Source: Pseudomonas paralactis
GTDB taxonomy: Bacteria; Pseudomonadota; Gammaproteobacteria; Pseudomonadales; Pseudomonadaceae
Direction of reading: 5' to 3'
Length of the DNA stretch: 64,000 nucleotides
Assembly: GCF_001439735.1 (NCBI RefSeq)
Contig: NZ_JYLN01000004.1
Span: forward strand, 496,001-560,000
Shown: piece by piece, positions 9,365-19,370 of the stretch
How positions within the stretch are numbered: the first letter of the stretch is position 1
Layout: the number at the start of each line of letters is the position of its first letter
Notes under the pieces: model-generated
The model's input: the letters and a program-made list of their open reading frames with translations, nothing else
What the model was told of the DNA's origin: nothing
Databases searched by the model: none
Position numbers and translations under genes: made by a program

Positions 9365-9464
9365 ACTCATCTGTATTGGTGCAAGTCGTAGCAATCACGC
9401 ACTGTAAATGTGCAGTTCCGTTACGCCTTTTGTTACAGGTGCAGGAACTGCCGTTTATCCCTCC

Positions 9465-9538
9465 GGTTGCAGGTGCTGACGCGCAAGGTTGTACTTTTTC
9501 TGCTCTCTGGTTGCACCTATAGAAGCTAGACGGTTGCA
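9465..9538 (+). promoter_or_regulatory. Four phased GGTTGYA direct repeats upstream of braC
   Basis: GGTTGCA, GGTTGTA, GGTTGCA and GGTTGCA begin at 9465, 9487, 9509 and 9532, so the spacing is 22, 22 and 23 bases, about two helical turns. The array ends roughly 70 bases upstream of the sigma-54 promoter at 9611. The positions are seen directly. A role as tandem binding sites for an activator is inference. The remainder of the 9322-9695 gap shows no gene. Confidence 0.55.
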
Positions 9539-9610
9539 CGTACTGGCAAAAGGAGTCGAAACCCACGTAATAACAATGACACCGTGTCTTTTTGAAGAAT
9601 AAAAAAGTAA

Positions 9611-9626
9611 TGGCACGCGGCTTGCT
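9611..9626 (+). promoter_or_regulatory. Sigma-54 promoter of braC
   Basis: TGGCACGCGGCTTGCT agrees with the -24/-12 consensus TGGCACG-N4-TTGCW at every defined position, with exactly ten bases between the invariant GG and GC. Transcription would start near 9638, giving a leader of about 58 bases before the braC ATG. RpoN dependence of braC fits nitrogen-regulated amino acid uptake. Confidence 0.8.
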
Positions 9627-9695
9627 CTGAGCTTTCAGTGAAAAGTTTGAATGCAAGTTGTCGTGCCAAAAATCAAAAATATCGGAGCACCACTC

Positions 9696-10832
9696 ATGTC
9701 CCAGACGTTTTACAAGAAAGGTTTTCTGGCCCTCGCCGTTGCAGCGGCGCTGGGTGTTTCTACGTTTGTTCAAGCTGATGTGAAAATTGGTGTGGCGGGT
9801 CCGATGACGGGTGCCAACGCCGCTTTCGGTGAGCAGTACATGAAGGGTGCCCAGGCGGCAGCCGACGTTATCAACAAGGCCGGCGGCATCAACGGTGAGC
9901 AGATCAAACTGGTGGCCGGCGATGACGCCTGCGAACCCAAACAAGCCGTGGCTGTGGCCAACCGCCTGGCCGACCAGGACAAAGTGATCGGTGTGGTCGG
10001 GCACTTCTGCTCATCCAACACCATCCCGGCGTCTGAGGTTTACGACGAAGCAGGCATCATCGCCATCACCCCGGGCTCCACCAACCCACAAGTGACCGAA
10101 CGCGGCCTGGGCGCCATGTTCCGTATGTGCGGGCGTGACGACCAGCAAGGCATCGTGGCCGGCGACTACATCGTCGACGTGCTCAAGGGCAAGAAAGTCG
10201 CGGTGATCAACGACAAGGATACCTACGGCAAAGGCCTGGCCGACGCCACCGCTGCGCAGTTGACCAAGCGCGGCGTCAAGCCGGTGCTGGAAGAGGGCCT
10301 GACCCGGGGCGAGAAAGACTTCAGCGCCCTGGTTACCAAGATCCGTTCCCTGGGCGCCGACGTCGTGTACTTCGGCGGCCTGCATCCGGAAGCCGGCCCA
10401 CTGGTGCGCCAGATCCGCGAAGCGGGCTTGAAAGACGTCAAGTTCATGTCCGATGACGGCGTGGTCACCGACGAGCTGGTAGCCACCGCCGGCGGCGCGC
10501 AGTACGTCGATGGCGTGTACATGACCTTCGGCGCCGACCCGCGCCTGCTGCCAGACAGCAAGACGGTCGTGGAAGAGTTCCGCAAGAACGGCACCGAGCC
10601 TGAAGGCTACACACTGTACGCCTACGCCTCGATCCAGGCCCTGGCTGCCGGTTTCAACGGTGCCAAGTCCAACAAGGGCGAAGACGCCGCCAAGTGGCTC
10701 AAGGCCAACCCGGTCAAAACCGTCATGGGCGAAAAAGCCTGGGATACGAAGGGTGACCTGAAAGTCTCCGACTACGTGGTTTACCAGTGGGACAAAGACG
10801 GCAAATACCATCAGTTGGAAAAGCAGAAGTAA
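9696..10832 (+). CDS. braC: Branched-chain amino acid ABC transporter, periplasmic binding protein
   Basis: A 378-residue precursor. MSQTFYKKGFLALAVAAAL begins the signal peptide, which is cleaved after FVQA. The mature part starts DVKIGVAGPMTGANAAFGEQ, typical of LIV-binding type I periplasmic proteins. A Cys pair (DDACEP, GHFCSS) probably forms the conserved disulfide. It captures Leu, Ile, Val and probably Ala or Thr in the periplasm and delivers them to BraDE. I chose the ATG at 9696 because CGGAG lies upstream and it begins the signal peptide. The first gene of braCDEFG is controlled by the sigma-54 promoter described above. A REP pair separates it from braD, which may leave braC more highly expressed than the membrane genes. 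Confidence 0.96.
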   Translation: MSQTFYKKGFLALAVAAALGVSTFVQADVKIGVAGPMTGANAAFGEQYMKGAQAAADVINKAGGINGEQIKLVAGDDACEPKQAVAVANRLADQDKVIGVVGHFCSSNTIPASEVYDEAGIIAITPGSTNPQVTERGLGAMFRMCGRDDQQGIVAGDYIVDVLKGKKVAVINDKDTYGKGLADATAAQLTKRGVKPVLEEGLTRGEKDFSALVTKIRSLGADVVYFGGLHPEAGPLVRQIREAGLKDVKFMSDDGVVTDELVATAGGAQYVDGVYMTFGADPRLLPDSKTVVEEFRKNGTEPEGYTLYAYASIQALAAGFNGAKSNKGEDAAKWLKANPVKTVMGEKAWDTKGDLKVSDYVVYQWDKDGKYHQLEKQK

Positions 10833-10860
10833 TAACGCGACGGCTTGAACACCTCGATCC

Positions 10861-10952
10861 CTGTGGGAGCCGGGCTTGCCCGCGATGACGGACTCAATGC
10901 CAACCCTGTGTTGAATGTGAAACCGCTATCGCAGGCAAGCCAGCTCCCACAG
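10861..10952. repeat. REP pair between braC and braD, family 2
   Basis: CTGTGGGAGCCGGGCTTGCC on the left pairs with GGCAAGCCAGCTCCCACAG on the right. It lies within the bra operon, right after the binding-protein gene, where a stable hairpin would protect braC mRNA or attenuate read-through. Confidence 0.88.
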
Positions 10953-11051
10953 AGGGCCTGGTTGCCTGCTCTATTGCACCAAACCTGTCTTTTCCTCCAG
11001 AAGCGCCGCACACCCACCGGTGTGCAGGTGCTCACCGCGTGAGATTGCGTT

Positions 11052-11966
11052 ATGGATGGTATTTTCCTGCAGCAACTGGTCAATGGCCTGACCCTCGGGT
11101 CGGTCTATGGCCTGATCGCCATCGGCTACACAATGGTCTATGGCATCATTGGCATGATCAACTTCGCCCACGGCGAGGTTTATATGATTTCCGCTTACCT
11201 CGCGGCGATCAGTCTGGCACTGCTGGCTTACTTCGGCATCGAATCCTTCCCGCTGCTCATTCTCGGCACCTTGATCTTCACCGTGGTCGTCACCGGCGTG
11301 TACGGTTGGGTGATTGAACGTGTCGCCTATAAACCGCTGCGCAACTCCACCCGCCTGGCACCGCTGATCAGCGCCATCGGTATCTCGCTGATCCTGCAGA
11401 ACTACGCACAGATCGCCCAGGGTGCCAAGCAACAAGGCATCCCGACGCTGCTGGCCGGCGCCTGGCGCGTCGATATCGGCACCGGCTTCGTGCAACTGAC
11501 CTACACCAAAGTGTTCATCCTGGTGGCGGCGTTCGCCGGCATGGCGTTGCTCACCTACATCATCAAATACACCAAGCTGGGTCGCATGTGCCGCGCCACT
11601 CAGCAAGATCGCAAAATGGCCTCGATCCTGGGCATCAACACCGACCGGGTGATCTCCTACGTGTTCGTTATCGGCGCAGCCATGGCTGCCCTGGCCGGCG
11701 TGCTGATCACCCTCAACTACGGCACCTTCGACTTCTATGCCGGCTTCATCATCGGCATCAAGGCGTTTACCGCGGCGGTTCTCGGCGGCATCGGCTCCCT
11801 GCCTGGGGCGATGCTGGGCGGGATCATCCTCGGTATCTCCGAGTCGCTGTTCGCGGGGTTGATCAACTCTGACTACAAAGACGTGTTCAGTTTCTCCCTG
11901 CTGGTGGTGATTCTGATTTTCCGTCCCCAGGGCCTGCTTGGTCGCCCACTTGTGGCGAAGGTGTAA
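11052..11966 (+). CDS. braD: Branched-chain amino acid ABC transporter permease BraD (LivH family)
   Basis: A 304-residue, highly hydrophobic inner-membrane protein with about eight membrane segments. The LivH signature is near the N-terminus (LTLGSVYGLIAIGYTMVYGI, then INFAHGEVYMI), and the cytoplasmic coupling region is near GRMCRATQQDRKMASILGIN. It pairs with BraE to form the transmembrane channel. The ATG at 11052 follows a weak GAG-containing site. Only two bases separate its stop from braE, indicating co-translation. Confidence 0.95.
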   Translation: MDGIFLQQLVNGLTLGSVYGLIAIGYTMVYGIIGMINFAHGEVYMISAYLAAISLALLAYFGIESFPLLILGTLIFTVVVTGVYGWVIERVAYKPLRNSTRLAPLISAIGISLILQNYAQIAQGAKQQGIPTLLAGAWRVDIGTGFVQLTYTKVFILVAAFAGMALLTYIIKYTKLGRMCRATQQDRKMASILGINTDRVISYVFVIGAAMAALAGVLITLNYGTFDFYAGFIIGIKAFTAAVLGGIGSLPGAMLGGIILGISESLFAGLINSDYKDVFSFSLLVVILIFRPQGLLGRPLVAKV

Positions 11967-11968
11967 AC

Positions 11969-13246
11969 ATGTCTGCTGCCAAATCCATTGATATCAAAAA
12001 AAGTGTGGTCGATACCGTCCTCGCCGGGCTGATTTCGCTGATCGTGTTCGGCCCGATCGTGGGCGTAGTGCTCGACGGCTACAGCTTCAACCTGGAGCCG
12101 GTGCGAGTTGCCACGTTGGTCGCCATCGTCATGGTCGGGCGTTTTGCCTTGAGCCTGTTCCTGCAAACCCCCAAAGGCGTGAAGATCCTGCAGGGTTTTG
12201 AAAGCAGTGGTTCGGGCGTGCATGTGCTGCCGCCGGACTACAAGTCGCGACTGCGCTGGATCATTCCGGCACTGATCGTGATCGCCATCGTGTTTCCGAT
12301 CTTCGCCAACAAATACCTGCTCACCGTGGTGATCCTCGGGTTGATCTACGTGTTGCTCGGCCTGGGCCTGAACATCGTGGTGGGCCTGGCCGGCCTGCTC
12401 GACCTGGGTTACGTGGCCTTCTACGCCATTGGTGCCTACGGCCTGGCGCTGGGTTATCAATACCTGGGCCTGGGGTTCTGGACGGTGCTGCCGCTGGCGG
12501 CCATCGCGGCGGCGTTGGCGGGGTGCATACTCGGCTTCCCGGTGCTGCGAATGCACGGTGACTACCTGGCCATCGTGACCCTGGGCTTTGGTGAAATCAT
12601 TCGCCTGGTACTCAACAACTGGCTGTCGTTCACTGGTGGCCCCAACGGTATGCCCGTGCCTTCGCCGACCTTTCTGGGCCTGGAGTTCGGCAAGCGTGCA
12701 AAGGATGGCGGCATCCCGTTTCACGAGTTCTTTGGCATCGATTACAACCCCAACATCAAATTCATGTTCATCTACATCGTGCTGTTTCTGGTGGTGCTGG
12801 CCGTGCTGTACATCAAGCATCGCCTCACGCGTATGCCGGTCGGTCGCGCCTGGGAAGCCTTGCGTGAAGATGAAATCGCCTGCCGCTCCATGGGCCTGAA
12901 CCATGTGCTGGTCAAGCTCTCGGCGTTCACCATTGGGGCATCTACCGCTGGTTTGGCGGGGGTGTTTTTCGCCAGCTACCAGGGTTTCGTCAACCCATCG
13001 TCGTTTACCTTCTTCGAGTCGGCGTTGATCCTCGCCATCGTGGTATTGGGCGGCATGGGCTCGACGGTCGGCGTGGTGATCGCCGCGTTTGTGCTGACCG
13101 TGGCGCCTGAATTGCTGCGCAGCTTCTCCGAATACCGCGTGCTGCTGTTTGGCGTGTTGATGGTGGTGATGATGATCTGGAGGCCGCGAGGCTTGATTCG
13201 CATCAGCCGTACCGGTGTGACGCCACGCAAGGGGGTAGCTCCATGA
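11969..13246 (+). CDS. braE: Branched-chain amino acid ABC transporter permease BraE (LivM family)
   Basis: A 425-residue permease with the LivM-type motifs GLGLNIVVGLAGLLDLGYVA and the EAA-like coupling loop at ALREDEIACRSMGLNH. The N-terminal 100 residues add extra membrane segments, as in other Pseudomonas BraE proteins. It forms the heterodimeric channel with BraD. The gene overlaps braF by four bases (ATGA). Confidence 0.95.
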   Translation: MSAAKSIDIKKSVVDTVLAGLISLIVFGPIVGVVLDGYSFNLEPVRVATLVAIVMVGRFALSLFLQTPKGVKILQGFESSGSGVHVLPPDYKSRLRWIIPALIVIAIVFPIFANKYLLTVVILGLIYVLLGLGLNIVVGLAGLLDLGYVAFYAIGAYGLALGYQYLGLGFWTVLPLAAIAAALAGCILGFPVLRMHGDYLAIVTLGFGEIIRLVLNNWLSFTGGPNGMPVPSPTFLGLEFGKRAKDGGIPFHEFFGIDYNPNIKFMFIYIVLFLVVLAVLYIKHRLTRMPVGRAWEALREDEIACRSMGLNHVLVKLSAFTIGASTAGLAGVFFASYQGFVNPSSFTFFESALILAIVVLGGMGSTVGVVIAAFVLTVAPELLRSFSEYRVLLFGVLMVVMMIWRPRGLIRISRTGVTPRKGVAP

Positions 13247-14118
13247 GTAAGGAAGTCGTGCTGTCCGTCGAACACCTGATGATGCACTTCGGTGGTATCA
13301 AGGCCTTGAGCGATGTAAGCCTCAAGGTTGAACGCAACTCGATCTTCGCTCTGATCGGCCCCAACGGCGCCGGCAAGACCACGGTGTTCAACTGCCTCAC
13401 CGGCTTCTACAAAGCCAGTGGCGGCAAGATCGAACTCAACGTGCGGGGCAAGCAAACCAACGTGATCCAACTGCTCGGCGAGCGCTTTGAGGCCACCGAC
13501 TTCGTCTCGCCCAAAAGCTTCCTCAGCCGTGTGTACTACAAGATGTTCGGCGGCACCCACCTGGTAAACCGTGCCGGGCTGGCGCGCACCTTCCAGAACA
13601 TTCGCCTGTTCAAGGAAATGTCGGTGCTGGAAAACCTGCTGGTGGCTCAGCACATGTGGGTCAACCGCAACATGCTTGCCGGCATCCTCAATACCAAGGG
13701 CTACCGCAAGGCCGAAAGCGATGCGCTGGACTGTGCGTTCTATTGGCTGGAGGTGGTCGACCTGGTGGACTGCGCCAACCGCCTGGCTGGCGAACTCTCT
13801 TACGGCCAGCAGCGCCGCCTGGAAATCGCCCGCGCCATGTGCACGCGGCCGCAGATCATCTGCCTGGACGAACCGGCAGCGGGCCTCAACCCTCAGGAAA
13901 CCGAAGCCCTCAGCGCGATGATTCGCCTGCTGCGCGACGAACACGACCTCACGGTGGTGCTGATCGAACACGACATGGGCATGGTGATGAGTATTTCCGA
14001 CCACATTGTGGTGCTGGACCACGGCAACGTGATTGCCGAAGGCGGCCCCGACGCGATCCGCAACGACCCGAAAGTGATCGCCGCCTACCTGGGCGCGGAC
14101 GAAGAGGAGCTGGTATGA
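13243..14118 (+). CDS. braF: Branched-chain amino acid ABC transporter ATPase BraF (LivG family)
   Basis: A 291-residue ABC ATPase. Walker A is GPNGAGKTTVFN, the signature is LSYGQQRRLEIARAM (a variant of LSGGQ), Walker B is IICLDEPAAGLNP and the switch His is in VLIEHDMGMVM. The insert between Walker A and the Q-loop is longer than in LivG of enterics. It powers BraDE together with BraG. It overlaps both neighbours by ATGA, showing tight operon packing. Confidence 0.96.
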   Translation: MSKEVVLSVEHLMMHFGGIKALSDVSLKVERNSIFALIGPNGAGKTTVFNCLTGFYKASGGKIELNVRGKQTNVIQLLGERFEATDFVSPKSFLSRVYYKMFGGTHLVNRAGLARTFQNIRLFKEMSVLENLLVAQHMWVNRNMLAGILNTKGYRKAESDALDCAFYWLEVVDLVDCANRLAGELSYGQQRRLEIARAMCTRPQIICLDEPAAGLNPQETEALSAMIRLLRDEHDLTVVLIEHDMGMVMSISDHIVVLDHGNVIAEGGPDAIRNDPKVIAAYLGADEEELV

Positions 14119-14831
14119 GCGCACCTATCCTCGAAATGAAGGACCTGGACGTGTTCTACGGCCCGATCCAGGCCCTGAAGAAGGTCTCGCTGCACATCAA
14201 CGAAGGCGAAACCGTCAGCCTGATTGGCTCCAACGGCGCGGGAAAGTCCACGCTGCTGATGTCGATCTTCGGCCAGCCTCGGGCCGAGTCGGGGCAGATT
14301 CTGTACAACGGCGTCGACATTACCCACAAGTCGTCCCACTACATCGCCTCCAACGGCATTGCGCAGTCGCCGGAAGGGCGGCGGGTGTTCCCCGACATGA
14401 CCGTCGAGGAAAACCTGCTGATGGGCACCATCCCCATTGGCGACAAGTTTGCCAGCGAGGATATGCAGCGCATGTTCGAGCTGTTCCCCAGGCTCAAGGA
14501 GCGGCGTAACCAGCGGGCCATGACCATGTCCGGCGGCGAACAGCAAATGCTCGCCATCGCCCGTGCGCTGATGAGCCGACCCAAGCTGTTGCTGCTCGAC
14601 GAGCCCAGCCTGGGTTTGGCGCCGATTGTGGTAAAGCAGATCTTTTCCACCCTGCGTGAGCTGGCGTCCACCGGGATGACCATCTTCCTGGTGGAGCAGA
14701 ATGCCAACCATGCGCTGCGCTTGTCGGACCGGGCGTATGTGATGGTCAATGGTGAGATTCGCCTGACCGGCACAGGTAAAGAACTGCTGGTTAACGAGGA
14801 AGTGCGCAACGCCTACCTGGGCGGCCACTGA
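14115..14831 (+). CDS. braG: Branched-chain amino acid ABC transporter ATPase BraG (LivF family)
   Basis: A 238-residue ABC ATPase. Walker A is GSNGAGKSTLLMSIF, the signature MSGGEQQMLAIARALMS, Walker B LLLLDEPSLGLAP and the switch His is replaced by Q (FLVEQNANHAL), as is normal for LivF. The start ATG overlaps the braF stop. It is the last gene of braCDEFG; a nested REP palindrome follows. Confidence 0.96.
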   Translation: MSAPILEMKDLDVFYGPIQALKKVSLHINEGETVSLIGSNGAGKSTLLMSIFGQPRAESGQILYNGVDITHKSSHYIASNGIAQSPEGRRVFPDMTVEENLLMGTIPIGDKFASEDMQRMFELFPRLKERRNQRAMTMSGGEQQMLAIARALMSRPKLLLLDEPSLGLAPIVVKQIFSTLRELASTGMTIFLVEQNANHALRLSDRAYVMVNGEIRLTGTGKELLVNEEVRNAYLGGH

Positions 14832-14855
14832 CCTAAGATCCAGGCGCATCAACCC

Positions 14856-14978
14856 TGTGGGAACCGGGCCTTATGTGGGAGCCGGGCTTGCCCGCGATAG
14901 CATCACCTCGGTTTAGCTGACATACCGAGGTGGCCGCATCGCAGGCAAGCCAGCTCCCACCCAAAGCCGGTTCCCACA
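14856..14978. repeat. Nested REP palindrome after braG
   Basis: Three nested inverted repeats share one centre. The outer arms are TGTGGGAACCGG/CCGGTTCCCACA, the middle arms are a family 2 REP pair, and the innermost arms are ACCTCGGT/ACCGAGGT. It lies immediately downstream of the bra operon. Confidence 0.85.
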
Positions 14979-16421
<1,443 letters not shown>

Positions 16422-16438
16422 GCACCTGCGCGATACTC

Positions 16439-16538
16439 TGTAGGAGCGAGCTTGCTCGCGAAAAACGTTAACGATGACGCGGATATTCTGAATGCACGCG
16501 GCGCTCTCGGGTTCTTCGCGAGCAAGCTCGCTCCTACA
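16439..16538. repeat. REP pair, family 1
   Basis: Inverted units built on AGGAGCGAGCTTGCTCGCG, starting 17 bases after the ydfG stop. The spacing and arms match the pairs at 1874 and 49968. Confidence 0.9.
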
Positions 16539-16637
16539 GTAAATGGCGGCAAATCGGCCAAAATGCGGCATAAGGTACACTGCCCGCCTGAAAACCCCAC
16601 CGCACCCTGCGGTTTAAAGGTTTTGACGGGAGGAAAT

Positions 16638-17543
16638 GTGAGTAACCGAGGTGAGCAGGCACTGCTCAAACAATCGACGATCCTGATGTTCGCTGTGGCG
16701 ATCGCCGGGATTGTCACGGGGGTGATATCCGGCGCCCAATCCATTCTGTTCGACGGCTTCTTCTCGCTGATCGCCACCGCCATCAAGGTGTTGATGCTGA
16801 TCACGGCCAAGTTGATCGCCAAGAAAAGTAACGAGCGTTTCCAGTTCGGCTATTGGCACCTGGAGCCCATGGTGCTGTTGATCGAAGGCAGCTTTCTGCT
16901 GCTGATCGCCATCTATGCATTCCTCAATGGTGTGTTCGGCATCATCAACGGCGGGCGCGAAATCGAGTTGGGGCTGGTGATTATTTATGCGGCGGTGTTT
17001 ACCGTCGTGGAATTCGCCTACTTCTTCTATGTGCGCTACCGCAACCGCACACTCAAATCATCGCTGATCCAGTTCGATAACATCAGTTGGCTGGTGGATG
17101 CGATGCTGTCGGTGGGTTTGCTGATCAGCTTTTTGGCCGCTCTGTTGCTCAAGTCCCAGGGCTACGACGAATGGGCGGTGTATGTCGACCCGCTGATTTT
17201 GATCCTGCTGGCCCTGAGTATGCTGGCGCCGGCTTTCAAGATCCTGCGCCCGGCGTTGCGCGAAGTGCTGGGGATCGCGCCGGATCATCTGGACGATAAA
17301 GTACGCGAAGTGATGGATACGGTGCAGGCCAGGCATGGTTTCGACGACTACGTGTCCTATGTGCAGAAGCACGGGCGAGCGCGGTTTATCGAGATCCATG
17401 TAGTGCTGCCGGCGGATTACCCGGTGGATAAGGTCGCGACCCTCGACAGCTTGCGCGAAGAGATATCCACAGGCTTGGGCACGCCGGATGCGGCGCGCTG
17501 GTTGACGATCAGTTTTACCGGGGATCGCAAGTGGATTGCGTGA
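16638..17543 (+). CDS. Cation diffusion facilitator family transporter
   Basis: A 301-residue inner-membrane protein starting MSNRGEQALLKQSTI at a GTG, with GGGAGGAAAT immediately upstream; the overlapping ATG would run into TGA at once. It has six predicted membrane segments, then a C-terminal cytoplasmic domain of about 80 residues. The membrane metal-site positions are SILFDGFFSLIATAIK in segment 2 and ISWLVDAMLSVG in segment 5, each with the expected Asp. This subgroup lacks the His of zinc exporters, so iron, manganese or another divalent cation could be the substrate. The family is secure, the metal is not. Confidence 0.85.
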   Translation: MSNRGEQALLKQSTILMFAVAIAGIVTGVISGAQSILFDGFFSLIATAIKVLMLITAKLIAKKSNERFQFGYWHLEPMVLLIEGSFLLLIAIYAFLNGVFGIINGGREIELGLVIIYAAVFTVVEFAYFFYVRYRNRTLKSSLIQFDNISWLVDAMLSVGLLISFLAALLLKSQGYDEWAVYVDPLILILLALSMLAPAFKILRPALREVLGIAPDHLDDKVREVMDTVQARHGFDDYVSYVQKHGRARFIEIHVVLPADYPVDKVATLDSLREEISTGLGTPDAARWLTISFTGDRKWIA

Positions 17544-17566
17544 GGTCAGTTAGACCGAGGTGAGGC

Positions 17567-17640
17567 TATCGCAGGCAAGCCAGCTCCCACATTTAAATGT
17601 GTGAACACTATCCACTGTGGGAGCTGGCTTGCCTGCGATG
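17567..17640. repeat. REP pair, family 2
   Basis: Inverted GCAAGCCAGCTCCCAC units between the converging cation transporter and AGE-family genes. Confidence 0.9.
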
Positions 17641-17652
17641 GGGCCCTGCAGG

Positions 17653-18762
17653 TCAGCCCAGATGCTGGACCAAGCCCTCATAGCAAGTTGCCAAATGATA
17701 GGGCGTAGTCGAGGGCATATCCCGTCGGCTCACCTTACCCTCGGCATCCAGGCATTCGTGCCAACCCTTGGCATGCAGGAAGCGCTGTTGCAACGCCTGC
17801 AACTGCCGCTGCAGCACCGCTTCGCTACCCGGCCGCAAGGTTAGCGCCCGCAGGTACTCCGCCTGGGCCCAGATACGTTGGGTGCCGTCGCGCACGGTGC
17901 CATCCAGCGCGAGCATGCCGCTGACCGCACCGCTTAACTTATCCACACCCTTTTGCTCGGCATAGGCAAATGCCCGTGTCAGCGACTCATGCAGCGCAGT
18001 GCCGCGCAGCACAGCTGAAGATTCCAGCAAAAAGAACCATTCGAACTGGTGCCCCGGCTCAAACCAGTTATCCACAGCGCCCACAGGTTTTTCCATCATC
18101 ACGCCGTGCTCGCGGTCGATGAAACGTTGCTGCATGGCCGTCGCCAGTGCCAGCAGGGCCGTTTGTACCTCGGCGTCCTCACGCACCGCGAGGGTGGCGA
18201 GGAAACCTTCGGCCAGGTGCATCAGCGGGTTTTGCAAGGGGCCTGAGTTGAGGGAAGCCCAATTGCGTTCCAGTACGGCCTCGTACAAACCGTCGCCGGT
18301 GGAAAAGCGTTGGGCGACGACTTCCAGGGCGGCGTTGAGCACCGATTCCACCAACGGTTCACGCACCTTGGCCCAGTAATGGGCGCAGGCAAAAATAATG
18401 AAGGCGTGGGTGTAGAGGTCTTTGCGCTTGTCCAGCGGTTGGCCGGCCGAGTCGATGCTGTAGAACCAGCCGCCGTGTTCGGCATCATGGAAGTGCCGTT
18501 GCAGGGAACGGAACAGCGCCGCCGCACGTTCTTCGGCAAAGGCCGCACCCGGCTCGCCGATCAGGCTGGCGAACAGGTACAACTGTCGGGCGCAAGCCAT
18601 GGCGCGATAGCGTTGTGGGGGCAACGGTTGATGATCGGCGTCCAGCGCCTCAAACGGTAGTGCCAGGTCGGCGTTCCATCCCGGGCCTTGCCAGAGCGGC
18701 ACGATCAGGTCATGGAAGTGCGTGAGCACGGTATTCAAAGCAGGCTGAGAAGCGAAGGGCAT
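17653..18762 (-). CDS. AGE-family sugar epimerase/isomerase (mannose isomerase-like)
   Basis: A 369-residue protein of the N-acylglucosamine 2-epimerase fold, an (alpha/alpha)6 barrel. Conserved active-site segments are HGGWFYSID, KDLYTHAFIIFACAHY, FEPGHQFEWFFLL and TTPYHLATCYE; the histidines in the last two are the expected catalytic pair. Members of this length in Pseudomonas include D-mannose isomerase, which interconverts mannose and fructose in the cytoplasm. Other aldose-ketose isomerases or cellobiose epimerase remain possible. No sugar transport genes lie next to it. Confidence 0.82.
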   Translation of the reverse strand: MPFASQPALNTVLTHFHDLIVPLWQGPGWNADLALPFEALDADHQPLPPQRYRAMACARQLYLFASLIGEPGAAFAEERAAALFRSLQRHFHDAEHGGWFYSIDSAGQPLDKRKDLYTHAFIIFACAHYWAKVREPLVESVLNAALEVVAQRFSTGDGLYEAVLERNWASLNSGPLQNPLMHLAEGFLATLAVREDAEVQTALLALATAMQQRFIDREHGVMMEKPVGAVDNWFEPGHQFEWFFLLESSAVLRGTALHESLTRAFAYAEQKGVDKLSGAVSGMLALDGTVRDGTQRIWAQAEYLRALTLRPGSEAVLQRQLQALQQRFLHAKGWHECLDAEGKVSRRDMPSTTPYHLATCYEGLVQHLG

Positions 18763-18835
18763 TGGCTGGCGTCGTCACGGCAGGGGTGTAGGCGCGCATG
18801 GTAGCAGGCTTGGGAACTATGGTGTCTGCACCACC

Positions 18836-18863
18836 GCTATCGGGGGCAAGCCACTCCCACACT
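18836..18863 (+). repeat. Single REP unit, family 3
   Basis: Unpaired ATCGGGGGCAAGCC...CTCCCAC unit between the AGE-family gene and the larger repeat copy. A second unit in the same orientation lies at about 19282-19306, so the two bracket that copy. Confidence 0.7.
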
Positions 18864-18916
18864 TGACCCCGATGAGCATGAGTATCTACACAACTTTTGT
18901 AGCCACTGCCAACCCT

Positions 18917-19281
18917 AACCACGATGCGAAGCGAGCCGCTCTTGCTCTTGCCGTTGCTCTGCTTTTGATCTTGATCTCAGGCGCCCCGTCAAACCACGCT
19001 GGCCGGAATTCGCCAGGGATTTGGGGGGTAAACCGGCAGGGATGCCGGTTTAGCCGCCCCGCGCCATGGATGGCGCGTGGCGGCGGCCCCCCAAATCCAT
19101 GGCGGATTACGGGCACACCGAGCCTAAGCGAGGTGCCGAGTGGTGGGGCAAGAGCGTTTTGCTTACTTTTGCGCTTTTCAAAAGTGAGCCGCCGTAAGGG
19201 CGGAACCCATAGCAGCCGTTACCCAAATAACGGATATGTACTCGATCAAAGCCCAGCATCCCGGTCGGCTCTTAGGCCGCC
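18917..19281 (+). repeat. Dispersed repeat of about 365 bp, copy A
   Basis: This block recurs, in inverse orientation and with few differences, at 31259-31610. It starts TAACCACGATGCGAAGCGAG and ends near CATCCCGGTCGG. Its centre (19017-19098) can fold as a three-way junction. GGATTTGGGGGG pairs with CCCCCCAAATCC, enclosing one hairpin with arms AAACCGGC/GCCGGTTT and another with arms GCGCCAT/ATGGCGC. The open frames through it look spurious, since both copies vary by insertions that break them. No transposase is present. Confidence 0.88.
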
Positions 19282-19370
19282 ATCGGGGGCAAGCCCCCTC
19301 CCACAGGCCCTGCGTCGCACCAAAGTCGTGTAGATACCTGTGCCCCGACGAGGCCTAAGCACGGCGCCAA

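Noticed and set aside
18863..19333. A 156-codon frame through the dispersed repeat, and its counterpart in copy B
   Set aside because: The composition is low-complexity and it follows the palindromic core; both copies are non-coding repeats with indels.
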